A program made the translations under genes and the position numbers. The notes beneath the pieces are model-generated. The model saw only the letters and a list, made by a program, of their open reading frames with translations, ran no database searches and had not been told where the DNA came from. Positions 1 through 8,701 of a DNA stretch of 47,127 nucleotides are shown in pieces; position 1 is the first letter of the stretch; the number at the start of each line of letters is the position of its first letter. This stretch comes from Nevskia sp. (lineage in GTDB: Bacteria > Pseudomonadota > Gammaproteobacteria > Nevskiales > Nevskiaceae). The stretch is taken from NCBI GenBank assembly GCA_031291075.1, contig JARLJS010000159.1, positions 1 through 47,127 on the forward strand. The letters run 5' to 3'.

Positions 1-7
1 CGCTGCG

Positions 8-266
8 TTGGCCCCGGATTTGCGGCCAGGTCAGCCCCGCCCGCACCCACCTCGCTGCGCTCGGGCACCGTGGCGGGGCTTCCAGGCGCGAGGAGCGTAG
101 CGTACTGGGAGTACGTAAGCGACGAGCAACGCCGCCTGGCCGCAAATCCGGGGCCAACCCTTCGGGACGGGGGCTATTTTCGCGCATTGCCACGTCTCTC
201 GCTCCTTATGTACTTCCAGTACACCGCGTCGCTCGTTCCTTGCACTGCGCGAAAATAGACCCCGTC
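8..266. repeat. Two tandem long inverted repeats (intergenic element)
   Basis: Seen: bases 8-30 and 135-157 are a perfect 23-bp inverted repeat. Bases 166-186 and 246-266 form a second inverted repeat of 21 bp with one mismatch. Each loop contains a smaller dyad around GTAC-4 or 5 nt-GTAC (near 109 and 205) followed by a GCGACGAGCAAC-like or CGTCGCTCGTTCC-like stretch, so the two modules resemble each other. No convincing protein is encoded in the first 294 bases. Inference: a repetitive extragenic palindromic element or a small non-autonomous mobile element downstream of the hydrolase gene. It may also act as a transcript end, although neither module has a clear T-tract. Confidence 0.7.
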
Positions 267-294
267 GCAGCGTCAAAGTAATGGTCAACAGGCC

Positions 295-1074
295 CTAGCG
301 CGTCCCCTCGAGGATCAGCTCCGCCACGCCTGTGGGATCGTCCCACATGGGCACATGGCCCCAGCCGCGCGGGCGCAGCCAGCGCGTGTGCTCCGGCAGC
401 AGCTTGCGGTTCTGGCAGCGGCGCGTCAGCAGCCAGTCGCGGGTGCCGAAGGCCACCGTGAGGGGCACGGTGATGGAATGCGCGCCGGTGACGGTGCCCA
501 GCGAGGCGAAGGTTTCGTCGAAGGCGGGGGCGGCGACGAAGTTGCGCGCCGCATGCACCGCCTCTTCCGCGGGCATGCGCCAGCTCGCGGCCGACATCGG
601 CACCGCCAGCAGCATGGACCGCATCGGCGCCGCCCGCAGCAAGGCCTCGCTCAGCCGCGGTGCGCGGCGGATGGTCCGGCGCATCAGGTCGAAGCTCGCC
701 TTCAGACCCGGTGGCGTCCGGCCGGTCCACAGGCCGCCCGGCGACAGTGCCACCACGCTGCGCGCCAGGCCTTGCCTGGCCGCTTCGATCGCCAGCATGC
801 CGCCCATGGAATTGCCGGCGAAGTCGACCGGATCGGTGATGCCCAGGTAGCGCAAGGTGGCGCCAAGCGCCGCCACTAGGTTGTGCTGGTTCGGCGTGGT
901 GCCGGCGGGCAGGGGAGCGCTGCGGCCGAAGCCGGCCACGTCGAAGGCCAGCACGCGGCGCTGTTTCGCCAGCAGCGGAACGACCGGCTTCCAGGCGGCG
1001 TGCGACATGCCGATGCCGTGCAGCAGCACCAGGGGCCGGCCGTGGCCGGCCTCGATGCGGTGCCAGTGGCTCAA
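295..1074 (-). CDS. Alpha/beta hydrolase, TTG start
   Basis: A 259-residue alpha/beta-hydrolase-fold enzyme. Seen: the HG oxyanion element at residues 19-20 (LVLLHGIG), the nucleophile elbow GNSMGG with Ser89, a probable acid Asp213 (FGTRDWLL) and His240 (GWGHVPMWDDP). These form a full Ser-Asp-His triad in family order. The start is read as TTG at 1074, overlapping the TGA of the upstream acyl-CoA dehydrogenase (TTGA), with GGAG six bases before it; no ATG fits. It is the last gene of the acyl-CoA unit and is probably translationally coupled. The substrate cannot be read from sequence; an esterase or a thioesterase-like hydrolase of acyl intermediates would fit the context. There is no signal peptide, so it is likely cytoplasmic. 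Confidence 0.85.
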   Translation of the reverse strand: MSHWHRIEAGHGRPLVLLHGIGMSHAAWKPVVPLLAKQRRVLAFDVAGFGRSAPLPAGTTPNQHNLVAALGATLRYLGITDPVDFAGNSMGGMLAIEAARQGLARSVVALSPGGLWTGRTPPGLKASFDLMRRTIRRAPRLSEALLRAAPMRSMLLAVPMSAASWRMPAEEAVHAARNFVAAPAFDETFASLGTVTGAHSITVPLTVAFGTRDWLLTRRCQNRKLLPEHTRWLRPRGWGHVPMWDDPTGVAELILEGTR

Positions 1075-2288
1075 CGCAGCTCCGACGAGGTCTTGCCCAG
1101 CAGGCGCCGCGCCACGATCAGCAGCTGGATCTGCTGGGTGCCCTCGAAGATGTCGAGGATCTTGGCGTCGCGCGCCCACTTCTCCAGCAACTCGTTTTCG
1201 GTATAGCCCACGCTGCCGCACAGCTCCACGCACTTGAGCGCGATGTCGACGCAGGTACGGCCGGCCTTGGCCTTGGCCATCGAGGCCTGCAGCGAGTTGG
1301 GCTTGCGGTTGTCCGCCATCCAGGCCGCCTCCAGGGTCAGCAGCCGCGCCGCCTCGTAGTCCGCCTCCATCCGCAGGAACTCGGCGACGGCCGCGTGCTG
1401 CACCATGGCCGGCCGCGCATAGTCGATCTTCACGCCGGCGCGTTCGAGCTGCTTGCGCGTCTCGTCCAGGCAGGCGCGCGCCACGCCCACCGCCATGCCG
1501 GCGACCAACGGGCGGGTGTTGTCGAAGGTCTGCATGACACCGCCGAAGCCCTTCTCGACGTCGATCTTCGGATCGCCGAGCAGGTTTTCCTTCGGCACAC
1601 GGCAGTTGACCAGCGCGAACTGCGCCGTGTCGGAGGCGCGGATGCCCAGCTTGTGCTCCAGCCGCATCAGCTCGAAGCCGGGGGTGCCCTTCTCGACCAC
1701 GAAGGACTTGATGGCGGCGCGGCCGGCGGTGCGGTCCAGCGTGGCCCACACCACCACCAGCTCGGCGCGCTCCCCGGAGGTGACGAAGATCTTCTCGCCG
1801 TTCAGCACGTAGTGATCGCCGTCGCGCGTGGCGGTGGTGCGGATGGCGGCGGAATCTGAGCCGCAGCCGGGCTCGGTGATCGCCATCGCCGCCCAGCGGC
1901 CGTGGAAGCGCGCGAGCTGCTCCTCGTTGGCCACCGAGGCGATGGCGGAATTGCCCAGGCCTTGCCTCGGCATGGTCAGCAGCAGGCCGACGTCGCCCCA
2001 GCACAGTTCCATCACGCCCAGCACGGTGGACAGGTTGGTGCCGTTGCGGTTGGCGTCGCCGGTATCGGCCTTGGCGTCGCGGCGCACGCCGGCGGCGCCG
2101 GCACCACCGCCGTTGCCGCCGGCGGCGTTCATGCCGTCGAGCAGCGCGCCCAGCATGTCGAGCTCCTTCGGATAGGCGTGCTCGGCGCGGTCGTATTTGC
2201 GCGAGATCGGCCGGAAGATCTCGGCGGCGACCTGGCGGGCCTGGTTGACCAGGGGGACGAACTTCTTGGGGGTTTCCAGATTGATCAT
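1071..2288 (-). CDS. Acyl-CoA dehydrogenase
   Basis: A 405-residue flavoprotein of the acyl-CoA dehydrogenase family, which introduces the alpha-beta double bond in acyl-CoA thioesters. Seen: the FAD/substrate signature around residues 136-147 (MAITEPGCGSDS) and the C-terminal stretch IFEGTQQIQ, whose Glu382 aligns with the MCAD-type catalytic base. A Gly/Ala/Asp-rich stretch at about residues 54-82 is longer than in typical short-chain enzymes and probably forms a loop. The ATG start lies 25 bp after the preceding dehydrogenase gene, and the stop overlaps the hydrolase start. Family call is firm; chain-length or substrate class is unknown. Confidence 0.93.
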   Translation of the reverse strand: MINLETPKKFVPLVNQARQVAAEIFRPISRKYDRAEHAYPKELDMLGALLDGMNAAGGNGGGAGAAGVRRDAKADTGDANRNGTNLSTVLGVMELCWGDVGLLLTMPRQGLGNSAIASVANEEQLARFHGRWAAMAITEPGCGSDSAAIRTTATRDGDHYVLNGEKIFVTSGERAELVVVWATLDRTAGRAAIKSFVVEKGTPGFELMRLEHKLGIRASDTAQFALVNCRVPKENLLGDPKIDVEKGFGGVMQTFDNTRPLVAGMAVGVARACLDETRKQLERAGVKIDYARPAMVQHAAVAEFLRMEADYEAARLLTLEAAWMADNRKPNSLQASMAKAKAGRTCVDIALKCVELCGSVGYTENELLEKWARDAKILDIFEGTQQIQLLIVARRLLGKTSSELR

Positions 2289-2313
2289 GATTTCGATTCG
2301 GGTCGCGTCAGCG

Positions 2314-3648
2314 TCACACCAGCACCACGCCTTCCATCACCGCCGCCGCGCGCAGGTCGCGGTACCAGCGCTCCACCGGGTGTTCCTTGACGAAGCCGTG
2401 GCCGCCGAGCAGTTGCACGCCGTCGTTGCCGATGGTCATGCCCTTGTCGACGCACAGGCGCCGCGCCAGGGCCGTTTCGCGCCCGAACGGGCGGCCGCGC
2501 TCGGCCAGGCTGGCGGCGCGCCAGGTCAGCAGGCGCATGCCCTCCAGCTCGATGGCCATGTTGGCAACGTTGAAGGCCACCGCCTGGCGGTGGCTGATCG
2601 GCTCGCCGAACGCCACGCGCTCGTTGACGTAGGGGATGACGTAGTCCAGCACCGCCTGCGCCGCGCCCACCGACAGCGCGCACCAGCCCAGCCGTGCCAG
2701 GTCCACGCACTCGGCATAAATTTCGGCGCGCGCCTCGCCCAGTAGCGCCGAGGCCGGCACCCGCACGTTGTGCAGCAGCAGCCGGCCGGTGGAGGCGCCG
2801 CGCAGGCCCATCGCCGGTTCGGCCTCGATCGCCAGGCCCTGGGTGGAGGATTCCACGATGAACAAGGCCGGGCCCTTGCCCTCCAGCTCCGCGGCGACGA
2901 TGAACAGCTCGGCTTCCGCCGCACGCGGCACCAGCGACTTCAGGCCCTCCAGCACGTAACCGCCGCCGGCTGCATGGGCCCGGGTCTGCAGGGCGAAAGG
3001 ATCGAACAGCGGCCGCGGCTCCAGGACGGCCAGCGCAGCGGCCGGTGCCTTGTCGCCGGCGAACGCGTAGAGGTACTTGGCCTGCTGCTGTTCGTCGCCC
3101 CACAGCACCAGGGCGGTGCTCACCGCCGACGGCGCCAGGCAGGCCACGGCCAGGCCAAGGTCGCCCTGCGCCAGGGCCTCCGCCACCAGGACGTTGGTGA
3201 CGGCGGAACGCTCGGTGCCGACCCCGCCGAACTCCTCCGGCACGCCCATCAGTGCGATACCCAGCTCCGCGCTCTGCCGCAACAGCTCGGCGGGAGCGGC
3301 GCAGGCGTTGTCCGCGCCCGGGGCGGCGGTGCGCAGTTGCTCCAGCGCGAAGCTCATCACGCTGTCGCGCAGCATCTGCTGTTCCTCGGTCGGCGCCAGG
3401 TCGAACAGCTCCGGCTCGCCCGCGGACGACAGGCGTGCCGGCTTGAGCAGCTTGCGGGTGGCGACAAAGCCGCGGTTGAGGGCGGCGGCGGTGCGGAAGC
3501 CGGTGCGGGTGGCCTGGTAGAGCACCTTCTCGGAAGGTTTGCGCAGCCCCAGGCGGTCGACCAGCGGCATGCCGGCGAAGCGGTTGAGGACGCGCAGGCC
3601 GAGGCCCATCGCGTTATTGGCCATGCTCATGGACTTTGTGTTCTCCAT
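2314..3648 (-). CDS. Acyl-CoA dehydrogenase family protein
   Basis: A 444-residue second acyl-CoA dehydrogenase, clearly diverged from its neighbour. Seen: an N-terminal extension of about 75 residues before the first family-like helix, the C-terminal FAD-domain motif LLGGHGFVKEHPVERWYRD, and an abrupt end at MEGVVLV, where Glu439 takes the place of the usual catalytic Glu. The chain stops only five residues after this Glu, so the terminal helix found in MCAD-type enzymes is missing. Two dehydrogenases in tandem recall heteromeric enzymes such as those of sterol side-chain catabolism, but that pairing is inference. The gene sits between the SRPBCC gene and the 405-residue dehydrogenase. Confidence 0.88.
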   Translation of the reverse strand: MENTKSMSMANNAMGLGLRVLNRFAGMPLVDRLGLRKPSEKVLYQATRTGFRTAAALNRGFVATRKLLKPARLSSAGEPELFDLAPTEEQQMLRDSVMSFALEQLRTAAPGADNACAAPAELLRQSAELGIALMGVPEEFGGVGTERSAVTNVLVAEALAQGDLGLAVACLAPSAVSTALVLWGDEQQQAKYLYAFAGDKAPAAALAVLEPRPLFDPFALQTRAHAAGGGYVLEGLKSLVPRAAEAELFIVAAELEGKGPALFIVESSTQGLAIEAEPAMGLRGASTGRLLLHNVRVPASALLGEARAEIYAECVDLARLGWCALSVGAAQAVLDYVIPYVNERVAFGEPISHRQAVAFNVANMAIELEGMRLLTWRAASLAERGRPFGRETALARRLCVDKGMTIGNDGVQLLGGHGFVKEHPVERWYRDLRAAAVMEGVVLV

Positions 3649-3694
3649 GCGGAGTCGGGTCGTGTGATCGGGATGAAGGGATGGGGCGGCGGCT

Positions 3695-4198
3695 CTAGCC
3701 GCCGTGCTTTTTGGCGTGCCGCGCGGCTTTGCCCTTGATCAGGTCTTCGCGCGTCTGCTCGAGGAAGGTATCCACCATGCGGGTGAACTTGCCCTGGATG
3801 AAGGGCGGCGCCACCATGCGGTAGAGCAGGGGTATCGGCACGTCGCGCAACTCGCCCCAGACGCGGAAGCGCAGGTCGGTGTCGTCGCTGGACCGGGCGA
3901 TGCGGAAGTAACCCGAGATGAGGGCGTTGCCCTGGCCCGGCACCGGATCCCAGCGCAGCTCGCCGTGGTCGGCATTGACGTGGAATTTGGCGCCGAACGA
4001 AACGTCGTGGGCGATGTTGGCGAGGCGCGAGCCTACCGTGCGCATCTCCAGGCGATAGGTGTTTTCGCCCAGCTTGACCAGCCGCTTCAGCTTGGGCATG
4101 CGCCCGATGGTGGCCTCGGGGTTGCTCAGCAGCGGCTGCAGCTTCTGGTACGGCAGGGGCACCACGATGCTTCGTTCGATTTCGATGTTGACCTTCAT
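3695..4198 (-). CDS. SRPBCC (START-like) family protein
   Basis: A 167-residue protein read from the ATG at 4198, which has AAGGA six bases upstream. A longer in-frame extension to 4261 has no such site. Seen: a hydrophobic-ligand fold pattern with an opening strand (MKVNIEIERSIVV), a mid helix (PYQKLQPLLSNPEATIG), a central antiparallel sheet and a long C-terminal helix ending in a basic tail (KGKAARHAKKHGG). This is the SRPBCC/polyketide-cyclase-like layout. Its place inside an acyl-CoA operon suggests it binds or delivers a hydrophobic acyl intermediate. The fold call rests on pattern, not on catalytic residues, so the function is open. Confidence 0.72.
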   Translation of the reverse strand: MKVNIEIERSIVVPLPYQKLQPLLSNPEATIGRMPKLKRLVKLGENTYRLEMRTVGSRLANIAHDVSFGAKFHVNADHGELRWDPVPGQGNALISGYFRIARSSDDTDLRFRVWGELRDVPIPLLYRMVAPPFIQGKFTRMVDTFLEQTREDLIKGKAARHAKKHGG

Positions 4199-4345
4199 GG
4201 TCGGTCCTTGGGGTCTGCTCTCCGATGGCGCAGATTGGCAGCCGGGACCGCCGCTGACCATTGCCGCCTTGGCCTCAGGTCATGGCGGCATGGTCAATCG
4301 GCTCCGGCTTCGGTCGCGCGGAAAGATTGCGGGTGCAATGTTCCG

Positions 4346-4365
4346 GTACGGCCCTAGAGCCGTAC
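4346..4365 (-). terminator. Hairpin across the stop of the acyl-CoA synthetase gene
   Basis: GTACGGC (4346-4352) and GCCGTAC (4359-4365) form a perfect 7-bp stem with a 6-base loop that includes the TAG stop of the synthetase gene (4354-4356). No T-tract follows on the minus strand, so this is at best a weak or Rho-assisted stop, or a processing/stability element between the synthetase and the SRPBCC gene. Confidence 0.35.
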
Positions 4366-6159
4366 TTCACCCTTTTGAATCTTCTGGAAAATCTCGGGCG
4401 TGATCGGGCGATAGCCGTTGTCGGCGTCGAGCAGGGCGTACAGCGGGTCGGCGACCTGCGACGGGTCGAAGGCTTCGCGCTTGAGATCGACCTTGCGGTA
4501 CTTGAAGGTGCCGGTGGTCTCATGTTCGGGGCGCAGCCGCAGGAACAGCGGCACCGCGTAGGCCGGCAGCTGCCGGCGCAGGTGCTCGGCCAGGGCTGAG
4601 CCGTCCAGGTGCTCGCCGGCATAGCTCAGCGCCGCCATGCCGGCGCGGCCGTCGGCTCCGGGGACTGTCACGCCGTAGACCACCGCATGCTCGATGCCGG
4701 GAAACCGGTTGAGCGCGGCCTCGACCTCGGTGGTGGCGACGTTCTCGCCCTTCCAGCGGAAGGTGTCGCCGAGGCGGTCGACGAACTGGATGTGGCGCCA
4801 GCCCTGGTCACGCACCAGGTCGCCGGTGTTGAACCAGCAGTCACCTTTCTTGAACACATCGCGCAGCAGCTTGGCCTCGCTCGCCTTGCGGTCGGTATAG
4901 CCGTCGAACGGCGATTTCTCGCTGATCTCGGTGATCAGCAGGCCGGTGCCGCCGCGCTCCACCTTGCTCAGGAAGCCACCGCTGCCGCGCCGCGGCTGCT
5001 CCGCCTCGGCATCGAACTCGACGATGGCGAAGGACATCGGGCAGAAGCCGGCCGTGCGGGACAGGCCGAAGGCGTTGACGAAGGCCAGGTTGCTTTCGCT
5101 GGCGCCGTAGAACTCGTAGATCCTCTCGATGCCGAAGCGCTGCTGGAACTGTTCCCAGATTTCCGGGCGCAGACCGTTGCCGCAGATCAGACGCACCAGG
5201 TGGTCGCGGTCCTGCGGACTGGGGGGACGGTTGAGCAGGTAGCGCAACAGCTCGCCGATGTAGCAGAAGGCCGTGACGTCGTGACGGCGCACCTCGTCCC
5301 AGAAACGCGAGGCGCTGAACTTGCGCCCCAGCACCAGGGTGCAGCCGGCGCCCAGCACCGCGCCCCAGGACACCGTCAGCGCGTTGTTGTGGTAGAGCGG
5401 CAGGGGGCAATAGAACGCATCGTCCGGCTCCAGGCGCAACGCCAGCTGCCCGAGCCCCGCCATGCCGCGCAGCCAGCGGTAGTGGGTCATCACCGAAGCC
5501 TTGGGCAGGCCGGTGGTGCCGGAGGTGAAGATGAAGAAGCAGGGTTGCCGCGACAGCACCCTCTGCGTCTCCGGTGGATTGGCGGCGGATTGGCTGGCGG
5601 CGGCTGCCTGCAGGTCGAGGTAGCCGTCGGGCGCCATGCCGGGGCCGGTCCAGAAATACTGCCGGTCCGGGTCCGCATCGGGGTGATAGGGGGTGGATTG
5701 CAGAGTTTCCCGGCATTCGCCGCCCACCACCACCAGTTTCGGCGCGGTGAGCCTGATGCTGTGCGCCAGGACTTCGCCCTGCTGGTTGTGGTTGAGCATG
5801 GCGGCGACCGCGCCGAGCTTGACGGTGGCCGCCACGCAGGCCAGCACGTCCGGGCGGTTTTCCATCAGGATCGCCACGGTGTCGCCGCTGCCCACGCCGT
5901 TGGCGCGGAACACAGCCGCGATACGGTTGACCCAGCCGTTGAACTCGGCATAGGTCCAGCGCTGCTCGTCGAACACCAGGGCGGTGTGCGCCGGCGTGCG
6001 CTCCGCGACCCGCTCGAGCTGCAGCCCGATGGAGGCCGGCCGGTCCGGTGTCAGGCGCGCCAGGTTCCAGAGTCCCTTGCCGAGCGTCGGCGTTTGCGGC
6101 AGCAGGTGCAGCACGCCCCGCGCCAGGTCGCGCAGATGCACTTCGTCCTTGTGGGTCAC
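4354..6159 (-). CDS. Long-chain acyl-CoA synthetase (FadD6/FATP-like)
   Basis: A 601-residue adenylate-forming enzyme that activates fatty or other hydrophobic carboxylates to acyl-CoA using ATP. Seen: the AMP-binding P-loop FIFTSGTTGLPKASVMTH at about residues 209-226, the YEFYGASESN motif, the hinge region FNTGDLVRDQGWRHIQFVDR, and FRWKGENVATTEVE of the FACS signature. Length and motifs match the FadD6/fatty-acid-transport-protein-like branch. The start is GTG at 6159, with GGAG about ten bases upstream. It is the first gene of the minus-strand lipid unit and would feed the two downstream dehydrogenases. Substrate chain length cannot be told. Confidence 0.92.
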   Translation of the reverse strand: MTHKDEVHLRDLARGVLHLLPQTPTLGKGLWNLARLTPDRPASIGLQLERVAERTPAHTALVFDEQRWTYAEFNGWVNRIAAVFRANGVGSGDTVAILMENRPDVLACVAATVKLGAVAAMLNHNQQGEVLAHSIRLTAPKLVVVGGECRETLQSTPYHPDADPDRQYFWTGPGMAPDGYLDLQAAAASQSAANPPETQRVLSRQPCFFIFTSGTTGLPKASVMTHYRWLRGMAGLGQLALRLEPDDAFYCPLPLYHNNALTVSWGAVLGAGCTLVLGRKFSASRFWDEVRRHDVTAFCYIGELLRYLLNRPPSPQDRDHLVRLICGNGLRPEIWEQFQQRFGIERIYEFYGASESNLAFVNAFGLSRTAGFCPMSFAIVEFDAEAEQPRRGSGGFLSKVERGGTGLLITEISEKSPFDGYTDRKASEAKLLRDVFKKGDCWFNTGDLVRDQGWRHIQFVDRLGDTFRWKGENVATTEVEAALNRFPGIEHAVVYGVTVPGADGRAGMAALSYAGEHLDGSALAEHLRRQLPAYAVPLFLRLRPEHETTGTFKYRKVDLKREAFDPSQVADPLYALLDADNGYRPITPEIFQKIQKGEVRL

Positions 6160-6271
6160 CGCTTCGATACTCCAGGAAATATGGGTTGGCAGACCCTACA
6201 ATTTGCGGTGCCCGGGCGATTGCGGCAAGTGGCCGTCTGACAGCCGGCGCCGTCCCCGCAGTCCCGGATGG

Positions 6272-8524
6272 CTAGAACGAATAGGCCAGGCTGAGGGAGA
6301 TGTTATCGCGGTCGCGCATCAAGTTGTCCTGGCGTCCGCCGGTGTAGGCGTTGTATTCGATGTGTCCGCTGAGCTGCTGGGTGATGTCGATCTCGGTGGC
6401 GGCCCACAGCGAGGTGCGGCCGGCGATGAAGTTGGCGAACTGCAGCGGGTCGATGCCCTGGAAGTCATGCGACAGGATGATCTGCGGCTTGAAGCTCCAG
6501 CCGAAGATCAGGTCGTTGTATTCCATGCGCACGCCGGTGCGCAGGCCCCAGGCGAACGAAGTGACGTAGCCGTTGCTGTTGTAGGTGGGGTTGAGGGTGA
6601 GGCCGTCCACCCCCGGCGGCAGCCCGCCCGGCTGGCCGGTGCCGTCCTCGCCGGGGCTGCGGTGAGCGCCGATGTTGATGTCGCCGTACTGCTCCTGGTC
6701 CAGCGAGGGCAGGTTGAATACCTGGCAGAAGCCGAACTCCCCGATCAGGATCACCTGGTCGGCGCCGACGAAGTTGTTGTCCTTGGAGATGGCGCGCAGC
6801 GCGGTGAGGTCGAACTGGCCCACCTGCAGGCGGTCGTAGCCGCGCACGTACTGGTTGGGCTGGATCTCGGTGTGACGGTGGCCCTCGAGGTAGTCGGGCA
6901 GCACCACGTGCGCGGGAGGCACGCCGTAGGTGACGGTGCCCAGCGGCGGCTGGAAGGTGGGCAGCGTGAACTTGATCTCGTTGCGCGGAAACGCCGGCTG
7001 GGCGGCGGCGAAGAACAGGTCGGTGAGGTTGACCTGCACCGGCATGTTCGGGCGGAAGGAGTATTCGCCGGCCAGCGACCAGCCGAGCACGGTGGTGTTG
7101 AAGCTCAGGCCGTACATCTGGATGTTGGCCGGATATTCGATGGCCGGCAGCACGGTGTCCGCCGGCATCAGCTCCAGGCCAGGACCGGGGGAGCCGGCCA
7201 GGATGTTGACGATGCCGTCGGCCAGGCCGCGCACGATGGCGCTCTGGTCGAGCAGCTGGCCGAACGCGGCGACATTGGGTGCCTGCACCAGGTTGGCCAG
7301 GTCCTGGATCGGCTGCTGCCGCAGGGTGCCGGTGCCGCCCTTGCAGGCTCGCAGCAGCGTCAGCACGGTGCCGACGCCGGTGCCGCTGACGTTGCGGGCG
7401 CAGGATTCGTTGGCGGCGTAAAGGCTGATGTACGGCGCCCGGCTGTGGTAATTCATGAAATAGGCGCCGAGTTCGGTGCCGTCGTTGAGCCAGTCCGCCA
7501 GGTAGCTCAGGCGCACGCCGTACTGTCCCCCATCCGGCGGCATCAGTGTCGGACCGATCCTGAGGGTACGGGTGGAGCCGGACAGCGTGCTCAGGACGCC
7601 GTTGCTCAGGCCCGGGTTCACCTTGTACTGGCGGTTGGGGTCTTCCGACCACTGGCCGAAGCTGAGGTTGACGTAGTTCTGGTAGCCGGAAAGCAGGTTG
7701 TTGACCGAGTAGAAGCTGCCCACCGCGTCGGCGATGTCCGGCTTGAAGCCGAACTGGTAGAAGCCTTCCACCGTGGCGTGCTCGACCGGGTCGAACGACA
7801 GGTCGATCATCGGCACCGGCTGGAACACTTCGCCGATCTCGCTGCCCGGCATGTGCAGGATGGCGGCGTTGGGCGGGTTGATCTCGTTGATGCTGTTGAA
7901 AGCGACCAGGGTGCTTTCGCCCCAGTGCACGGTTTGTTCGCCGGCGGTGATGGTGCCGTTGTGGCCGTACACCTCGAAGCTGTACTGGGCATAGGCGTCG
8001 AGCAGCTCGGCGCCACGGGCGTACAGGTTGTTGTTGGCCTTGTTGCGCGGCGTGTGCGCCGGCTGGTACATCGTGTTGGGGTGGGTCTCCTCGAAATCGG
8101 CGTTGACCGGGTCGTAGTAGCCGACGCCGCGGGCGCGCAGCAGCCAGTTGTTCCAGGTCAGCGTCCAGTCCGAGTCGAACAGGTTGGTGGCGGCGGTGAT
8201 GTCGTACTGCTTGTAGTTGAGGTCACCCTGGCCGTAGAGATCGACGTAGGCACCCTTGGCGTTGACCAGGCGCTGGTTGGGGCGCGGATCACCGGTGAGG
8301 GACAGGCAGTCGTCCGGCGCGCACAGGTTCTGCTGCCCCGGCACGTTGAGCTTGTAGGTGAGATTGTTGTCGATCGGCTCCAGGCGCATCTGCACGCCGG
8401 TGCTGAAGCGGTTCTTCATCACCAGCGTCGCACCGTCTTCCAGGTCGTAGCTAAGCGCCACCGCCTTCCCGCTGGCCAGGCTTAGCGCGACCACGCCCCA
8501 TACCGGCAATTTGCGCACGGACAC
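6272..8524 (-). CDS. DUF1302 family outer-membrane protein
   Basis: A 750-residue secreted protein. Seen: a signal peptide (hydrophobic stretch followed by GKAVALSYD), many alternating aromatic strands, the DUF1302-type segments (VHWGESTLVAFNSINEINPPN; WGLRTGVRMEYNDLIFGW) and a terminal SLAYSF, whose last Phe is typical of Bam-inserted beta-barrels. DUF1302 proteins usually co-occur with DUF1329, YCF48 and RND proteins in degraders of hydrophobic compounds, and all four are within 12 kb here. The start is GTG at 8524 or, with better spacing to AGGAGG, GTG at 8518. A region near residues 370-450 (ACKGGTGTLRQQPIQDLANL onward) looks like a large extracellular or plug loop. The role is unproven. 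Confidence 0.88.
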   Translation of the reverse strand: MSVRKLPVWGVVALSLASGKAVALSYDLEDGATLVMKNRFSTGVQMRLEPIDNNLTYKLNVPGQQNLCAPDDCLSLTGDPRPNQRLVNAKGAYVDLYGQGDLNYKQYDITAATNLFDSDWTLTWNNWLLRARGVGYYDPVNADFEETHPNTMYQPAHTPRNKANNNLYARGAELLDAYAQYSFEVYGHNGTITAGEQTVHWGESTLVAFNSINEINPPNAAILHMPGSEIGEVFQPVPMIDLSFDPVEHATVEGFYQFGFKPDIADAVGSFYSVNNLLSGYQNYVNLSFGQWSEDPNRQYKVNPGLSNGVLSTLSGSTRTLRIGPTLMPPDGGQYGVRLSYLADWLNDGTELGAYFMNYHSRAPYISLYAANESCARNVSGTGVGTVLTLLRACKGGTGTLRQQPIQDLANLVQAPNVAAFGQLLDQSAIVRGLADGIVNILAGSPGPGLELMPADTVLPAIEYPANIQMYGLSFNTTVLGWSLAGEYSFRPNMPVQVNLTDLFFAAAQPAFPRNEIKFTLPTFQPPLGTVTYGVPPAHVVLPDYLEGHRHTEIQPNQYVRGYDRLQVGQFDLTALRAISKDNNFVGADQVILIGEFGFCQVFNLPSLDQEQYGDINIGAHRSPGEDGTGQPGGLPPGVDGLTLNPTYNSNGYVTSFAWGLRTGVRMEYNDLIFGWSFKPQIILSHDFQGIDPLQFANFIAGRTSLWAATEIDITQQLSGHIEYNAYTGGRQDNLMRDRDNISLSLAYSF

Positions 8525-8701
8525 CCCTCCTGATTTTTCTGATTATTCCGTCCCTTGCGGGTTACGGACATCAATCTAGTTATGTACCGGGTGAAGCTAG
8601 CAGCCCGGTGTTTTCTATCACATTGACCCTGAGGACATCATGCGGCGTCGCTCCGGCTAGTTCGACCACCAGGATTTACCAGGGAACCTCTGAATACTTC
8701 C

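Noticed and set aside
31-288. 85-residue minus-strand ORF at the window start
   Set aside because: It lies entirely inside the two inverted-repeat modules and reads through both stems; no coding signal. Treated as part of the repeat element.
4609-6240. 543-residue plus-strand ORF opposite the acyl-CoA synthetase
   Set aside because: Composition is His/Gln/Arg/Gly-rich low-information sequence from the opposite strand of a GC-rich gene. The minus-strand frame has full synthetase motifs.
5984-8485. 833-residue plus-strand ORF opposite the DUF1302 gene
   Set aside because: Antisense shadow without any domain pattern. The minus strand encodes a signal peptide and a Phe-ended beta-barrel.
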